Assembly: GCF_000092045.1 (NCBI RefSeq)
Contig: NC_007766.1
Span: 496,001-560,000, forward strand
Source of the DNA: Rhizobium etli CFN 42
GTDB lineage: Bacteria; Pseudomonadota; Alphaproteobacteria; Rhizobiales; Rhizobiaceae
DNA: 64,000 nucleotides
Direction: 5' to 3'
The position numbers and the translations under genes were made by a program. The notes under the pieces are model-generated. The model was not told the DNA's origin. It ran no database searches and worked only from the letters and a program-made list of their open reading frames with translations. Of this stretch, positions 60,466-64,000 are shown one piece after another (within the stretch, counting starts at the first letter, position 1; the number at the start of each line of letters is the position of its first letter).

Positions 60466-61497
60466 AAGTTTTGACAACAATGAGGGACTGACCAAGTTCC
60501 ACTACGGCGTTGGCATAGTTTACTCAGCTTGGCAATGAAGGTGTTATTTGGTTCACCAGGGAGGTTCTGACTCGATACACAGCAACATTGCTAAAACATC
60601 CCTGGCGTCCTCTCGACAAGGATGAAGAAAATCTAGCTCGAATCTTCCCGTGAAAAAGACGGACTAAAGTCGGGGCCTGTCGGGCACCTTGGTTTGTAGT
60701 GCGGGCATGCCAGGAGAAAAGCCCCGCATTCTCGCGGGGAATCTTTCACTACCCTTGCCGCCAGCCGGGGGTGACGCGACAATGTGGAACAGGATGACAT
60801 GGTTCTGAAGATGGTCAATTAGCTCTAACTTGCTAATCTAGTTGGCCAAATCCATTTTGGCCTTGAGATCAACTCCTGTTACTCGCACCAGTCGTTTCGC
60901 TGGCCAGGGGTCCACGTCCGAGCAAAGCCTTCCTGCAGCAGCTTCTTCTGGACTTCCGATTGAATTCCCTCTGTTCTCCGCAGTCCTCGCACTCGGCCAT
61001 GATGGTTACGTGCTGTGGCGCTACACTGAGGTATCCCGGCGACCAGTCCCGTATCTCCTGAAATCGTCGCATGCGTGATCGACCCCTTCCGAGGTCCTTT
61101 CTGACCGCATTGTTGAGAGTGTCCCGCCCGAGCTTGTTCCTAATATGTTCAGGGCGTAGAGCGAGTCAAGGGCCGCTTTTCAAAGCCGCCATGATCCGAG
61201 CGAAGTTATGGATTGCGCTGGGCGCCGCACGTCTAATCGTCGAGCGGCTGCTGTGGTACAAATCTCAGCACGGACTAAGGTCCTACGACGGCGGTCCCTA
61301 TTATTGTTCCCGTTATACGTTCTTTTTATGAGCCTATCGGCCGGCCATTAGTGCCCCGACTCTCCTGCGTGTCCCCCGGGACTGCACTTCCACTGCCGGC
61401 AATACACCGAAAGGCCCCCCCGATCGTCCTTTGAGCAATCTGGCAAAAGCGCACCATCAGGACCAAGCTCTACGGGTTCGTATTTGGAGCAGTGCCA
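60466..61497. other. About 1 kb without a recognisable gene
   Basis: Short frames on both strands show no family-like sequence or good ribosome site. A second GC-rich hairpin (CCCCGC, 6-base loop, GCGGGG at 60722-60739) lies here. It looks like decayed DNA between the ccmF remnant and the hydroxylase gene. Confidence 0.5.
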
Positions 61498-62460
61498 ATG
61501 GAGCTGGTCGAATACTGCCTGCACAAGCTTGGAAGCTTTTTCTACAACACTTATTATCTGAATGGTCGGGCAATGGCGCTCAGTTTCGCCATTTCCATTG
61601 GCCTGGTTCTGACGGTTTTCGCGGTGGAACTCACCTATGTGGGGTTCGGCAATTCCGGATTCCGTCGGGTTTTCTTCGAACGCAGCAAATCCACAATCAC
61701 CGACATCGTCTATTTCGTCCTTCAGGCCACGGGACTGATTACGTTATTCGCGGCGCTCGCATCATTTGGTCTGTCCTATGCCATCACCCGCGCGGCTCGG
61801 GATGCCCCCCACCTGGACCTTGCCCGGTGGCTGCCAGGCTGGGCACATGTTCTCTTATTCCTAGTGCTGACAGACTTCTTGAGCTACTGGCAGCATCGAT
61901 TGATGCACCGGCTGCCCGTACTATGGCGGCTGCACGAATTTCACCACGCAGCCGAAGAGTTCAACGCGCTGACTGCGTCGCGGGAGCATCCGCTGGAGAA
62001 GGCCATAAACATGGCCATTATGGTCGTTCCGGCGCTGCTTATCGGCCTGCCTACGGCCGAATTCGCGGTCGTGACCATCACCTTTGGTGCAATTGGTCTG
62101 GTCAAGCACAGTGCCATTCCCTGGCATGGCTGGTTTGGCAAATACGTGATCCAGTCACCACGTGACCACTTCATCCATCACTCCCGAGTGCGGGAACATC
62201 ACGACAAGAATTTCGCCAATTATTTCCCGATCTGGGATCATTTGTTCGGCACCTATTACAAGGGCGATGCAGACGGTGCAAAGCTCGGTTTGGACCGCGA
62301 CTACTTCAACCAAACCGATCCGTTCCGCGAAACCATCGCCACAGAAATCCGTTTCTTCCAGAGCGCGGGGCAAGCTGCCAAGGCCAAGTGCGGCATAAGC
62401 CGCATAAGCGAAAAACCTGCCTCGCCGCAGGGGCTGTCGGGCTCGGAACAGCACCGGTAG
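61498..62460 (+). CDS. Sterol desaturase / fatty-acid hydroxylase family membrane protein
   Basis: This membrane enzyme of about 320 residues has several N-terminal hydrophobic segments and the di-iron histidine boxes of the superfamily: HRLMH in SYWQHRLMHRLPVLW, HEFHH, and HFIHHSRVREHHDKNF. It would hydroxylate or desaturate a lipid. The ATG at 61498 has GGAG 8 bases upstream; a GTG at 61492 is less likely. It stands alone. The C-terminal 40 residues are low in conservation. Confidence 0.87.
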   Translation: MELVEYCLHKLGSFFYNTYYLNGRAMALSFAISIGLVLTVFAVELTYVGFGNSGFRRVFFERSKSTITDIVYFVLQATGLITLFAALASFGLSYAITRAARDAPHLDLARWLPGWAHVLLFLVLTDFLSYWQHRLMHRLPVLWRLHEFHHAAEEFNALTASREHPLEKAINMAIMVVPALLIGLPTAEFAVVTITFGAIGLVKHSAIPWHGWFGKYVIQSPRDHFIHHSRVREHHDKNFANYFPIWDHLFGTYYKGDADGAKLGLDRDYFNQTDPFRETIATEIRFFQSAGQAAKAKCGISRISEKPASPQGLSGSEQHR

Positions 62461-62557
62461 CGCGAAGCTGGCTAACGGAACACCCTCCCCAGCAGTCGCA
62501 TATTCTGCCCATCGCATTTTACGGCCGTCAGCGAGGCGCACAGGATCGACTCAGCAA

Positions 62558-62779
62558 TCATCTTGATGCGCTCCGGCTCCTGAGTTCGTTCCATATGGTC
62601 GTCGCCCGCCAGGCCTCATTCTCACGTTGCGTCGCGGGGTTATCGAGGAATGGCGCCGTCTCGACTGTGATTGTCTCGCCGCACTTTCGGCAGGATATAA
62701 CCGAGACCGGGCCGTAGGACGCTAGCGGCTGACGCCCACAGCGGCAACGGTCTAGGCGTAGGACAGTATCGTCATCCAT
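62558..62779 (-). CDS. Small zinc-ribbon-like protein, phage-type
   Basis: A 73-residue protein starting at 62779 (MDDDTVLRLDRCRCG), overlapping the upstream gene's stop. It has two Cys pairs (CRCG and CRKCG) about 17 residues apart, then ENEAWRATTIWNELRSRS. This layout recalls the Lar-like restriction-alleviation and related phage proteins (two knuckles, then an A-x-x-x-WN ending), but identity is uncertain. Confidence 0.55.
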   Translation of the reverse strand: MDDDTVLRLDRCRCGRQPLASYGPVSVISCRKCGETITVETAPFLDNPATQRENEAWRATTIWNELRSRSASR

Positions 62780-62987
62780 CTCGCTCGGCCGCCTCGAGCT
62801 GTCTTCTAAGCGCCTGCTCCTGCTCATAGCTTTTGTAGGGGAAATGCTCCCAGCACCACCAGCGGACAGGGATCGCCTTGGACGGGCTGTGACCGAAGCC
62901 GCCCCATTTCTCGCAGCCGACTTCCTCGCAATAGTGCTCGAAGTGTACATTCGCGCCGGATGCGCTTGAGGGGTTTGTGATACTCAT
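62772..62987 (-). CDS. Small Cys/Trp-rich protein, phage-type
   Basis: A 71-residue protein starting at 62987 with AGGAG 6 bases upstream. The core reads HYCEEVGCEKWGGFGHSPSK then VRWWCWEHFP, with three cysteines that could bind metal. It is not assigned to a family. It overlaps genes on both sides by 4-8 bases within a compact minus-strand set. Confidence 0.55.
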   Translation of the reverse strand: MSITNPSSASGANVHFEHYCEEVGCEKWGGFGHSPSKAIPVRWWCWEHFPYKSYEQEQALRRQLEAAERDG

Positions 62988-63298
62988 TTGATCTCCTGGA
63001 GCTGCCAGCCAGCTTTCGGTTTGGGCCACCCCTTCTTTGCTGTCCGAAAATCAGCTTCCATTTCGGCTTTCGCCTTCGCTGTCGTAGGACCAGTTGCCCA
63101 GACAGTGATGCGCATGCGGCCCGCCCTGAAGACGAAACGGCGCTCGGAAACGTGCTTGCCGGCGGTATATCCTGCGCGAAAGCACGCACGTGCAGCCGAT
63201 GGGCTAATGCCGTCTCGGAAAGAACCCGGTCGCGACCGCCACCAGTCGTTAAACGCTATTTCGAAGGCAACGGCTTTTGGTTGAAGACGATCAAGCAT
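62984..63298 (-). CDS. Small hypothetical protein, phage-type
   Basis: A 104-residue protein whose stop overlaps the next start (ATGA). It has AFEIAFNDWWRSRPGSFRDG, then ARACFRAGYTAGKHVSE, a pattern seen in small proteins of rhizobial prophages and plasmids. The second half is basic (TTAKAKAEMEADFRTAKKGW). No function can be given. Confidence 0.5.
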   Translation of the reverse strand: MLDRLQPKAVAFEIAFNDWWRSRPGSFRDGISPSAARACFRAGYTAGKHVSERRFVFRAGRMRITVWATGPTTAKAKAEMEADFRTAKKGWPKPKAGWQLQEIK

Positions 63299-63299
63299 A

Positions 63300-63500
63300 T
63301 CAGTCTCGCTCGTAGCTCGGCCGCCAGCCGCGCGTGATGCCTCGGCCCATAGCGCCTTCTGTCAAAACTAGCTGCCAGCGAAGATGGCGGATGTCATTCA
63401 GGAGGGTTCCGATCGCTGCTTGTGCATTGCCCTGGTGATAAGCAAGCACCTCCGCAATCTCATCATCAACCATGGCTTCGCCGATCGGCTGCTCGCGCAT
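63300..63500 (-). CDS. Small hypothetical protein, phage-type
   Basis: A 66-residue protein with GGAG 7 bases before the ATG at 63500. The sequence VDDEIAEVLAYHQGNAQAAI and LLNDIRHLRWQLVLTEGAMG suggests a helical protein. Its stop is one base from the next start. It is the first gene of the four-gene compact set. Not recognised. Confidence 0.5.
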   Translation of the reverse strand: MREQPIGEAMVDDEIAEVLAYHQGNAQAAIGTLLNDIRHLRWQLVLTEGAMGRGITRGWRPSYERD

Positions 63501-63639
63501 ATCCGTGCTCCATACTCAAGTTTTCAGATTGGCGGCCGCCTCGCCGATGTTCTTATTATGTTCACGGGCCCGATGGAGTCAATAATCCTCGATTTCTTTT
63601 TTGAGGGCGGCGCAGAAGGACTGCGGACCTGCGCGCCCA

Positions 63640-64000
63640 TCAGCGAAGCTGACGAGTCACATGACGCTGCTCACCAAAATTAACCGGGCTGATGATTTCG
63701 GGGCCGGTATTCTTCAGGTTGTCGTTGCCCACGCCGATCGGCCACATGGTCATAAGCTCGGCCTCGTATGGCTTCATCAGGTCGGATGGGTTTGGATCAG
63801 GAGATAGCCAACGCTCATAATCGTTCCGACGGAGAATAACTGGCATTCGTTCACCGAGCGTCTTCATCATCTCATTCGGCGCGCAGGTAATGACGGCGAA
63901 GGTACGGATATCGATGCCAACTGGGTGGCGCCAGGCCTCCCAAATACCGGCAAGAGCAAACAGAACGTCCGTCCTCATCGCGATAGCATAGGGTTGTTTT
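63640..64000 (-). CDS. SOS-response-associated peptidase (SRAP, YedK-like), 5' end outside window
   Basis: The frame is open to base 64000, so an internal ATG at 63978 is not the start. The visible part reads KQPYAIAMR, then FALAGIWEAW, FAVITCAPNEMMKTLGERMP and VILRRNDYERWL, which is the C-terminal half of the SRAP domain. It includes the His-equivalent region and the GERMP motif. SRAP proteins form a thiazolidine cross-link with abasic sites in single-stranded DNA and protect them. The catalytic Cys2 lies upstream of the window. Confidence 0.85.
   Translation of the reverse strand, partial: KQPYAIAMRTDVLFALAGIWEAWRHPVGIDIRTFAVITCAPNEMMKTLGERMPVILRRNDYERWLSPDPNPSDLMKPYEAELMTMWPIGVGNDNLKNTGPEIISPVNFGEQRHVTRQLR

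Noticed and set aside
60842..61331. Short plus-strand frames in the 1 kb before the hydroxylase
   Set aside because: No motif, no ribosome site and no overlap pattern that would indicate real genes.
1..64000. CRISPR arrays, tRNA or rRNA genes, intact insertion sequences, plasmid replication genes
   Set aside because: Looked for on both strands by eye; no regular spaced repeats, cloverleaf-like sequences, transposase motifs or RepABC-type genes were seen.

Overview
The window looks like a plasmid replicon of a symbiotic Rhizobium (R. leguminosarum / R. etli group). The base composition is GC-rich and alphaproteobacterial. The centre (about 15.8-34.7 kb) carries genes in the arrangement known for the vicibactin siderophore locus (vbsP, vbsGSO, vbsADL, rpoI, vbsC, fhu). 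The flanks are a patchwork of sugar, stress and regulatory genes with several gene remnants, as is common on large rhizobial plasmids. Species and replicon are inferred from gene content only.

Layout. 1-8.0 kb: a co-directional cluster of unassigned metabolism (5'-truncated GMC oxidoreductase, VioB-type ferritin-like protein, sorbitol-dehydrogenase-type small subunit, two xylose-isomerase-like TIM barrels, a metallo-beta-lactamase-fold hydrolase, a ThDP-dependent 2-keto-acid decarboxylase). 8.1-12.0 kb: a PAS-GGDEF-EAL protein and a chemoreceptor. 12.3-15.7 kb: a NrtABC-type ABC transporter behind a near-perfect sigma-54 promoter. 15.8-34.7 kb: siderophore synthesis, export, sigma factor, uptake and receptor. 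35-36.4 kb: L,D-transpeptidase and OmpA-like lipoprotein. 36.6-37.1 kb: small heat-shock protein with a probable ROSE RNA thermometer. 37.3-40.5 kb: GH3 beta-glucosidase divergent from a TetR regulator, with a palindromic operator between them. 40.5-43.5 kb: alpha/beta hydrolase, LysR regulator, unknown membrane-anchored protein. 43.9-51.6 kb: a two-component system divergent from a ribose-type ABC operon with an SMP-30 lactonase. 51.6-56.6 kb: chemoreceptor remnant, GH38 alpha-mannosidase, LysE exporter, small membrane protein. 57-60.2 kb: hemA and a CBS-BON protein, each behind a near-identical FNR/FixK-type box, then a ccmF remnant. 61.5-64 kb: a fatty-acid hydroxylase, a tight set of small phage-like genes, and a truncated SRAP (YedK-like) gene.

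How the iron genes fit together. The published R. leguminosarum model has VbsO hydroxylate ornithine, VbsA acylate it with 3-hydroxybutyrate, VbsL epimerise it, VbsC N2-acetylate it, and VbsS trimerise and cyclise it through its thioesterase. VbsP primes the carrier domain and VbsG is the MbtH partner. FhuA, FhuD and FhuB import the ferric complex and the FhuF-like protein probably reduces it. The sequence shows two back-to-back ECF promoters serving exactly vbsGSO and vbsADL, and RirA-type TGA-N9-TCA boxes next to rpoI/vbsC and fhuA. This suggests a two-tier cascade (iron repressor, then RpoI, then the biosynthetic operons). No fhuC ATPase is present in the window.

No tRNA, rRNA, CRISPR array or intact insertion sequence was recognised.
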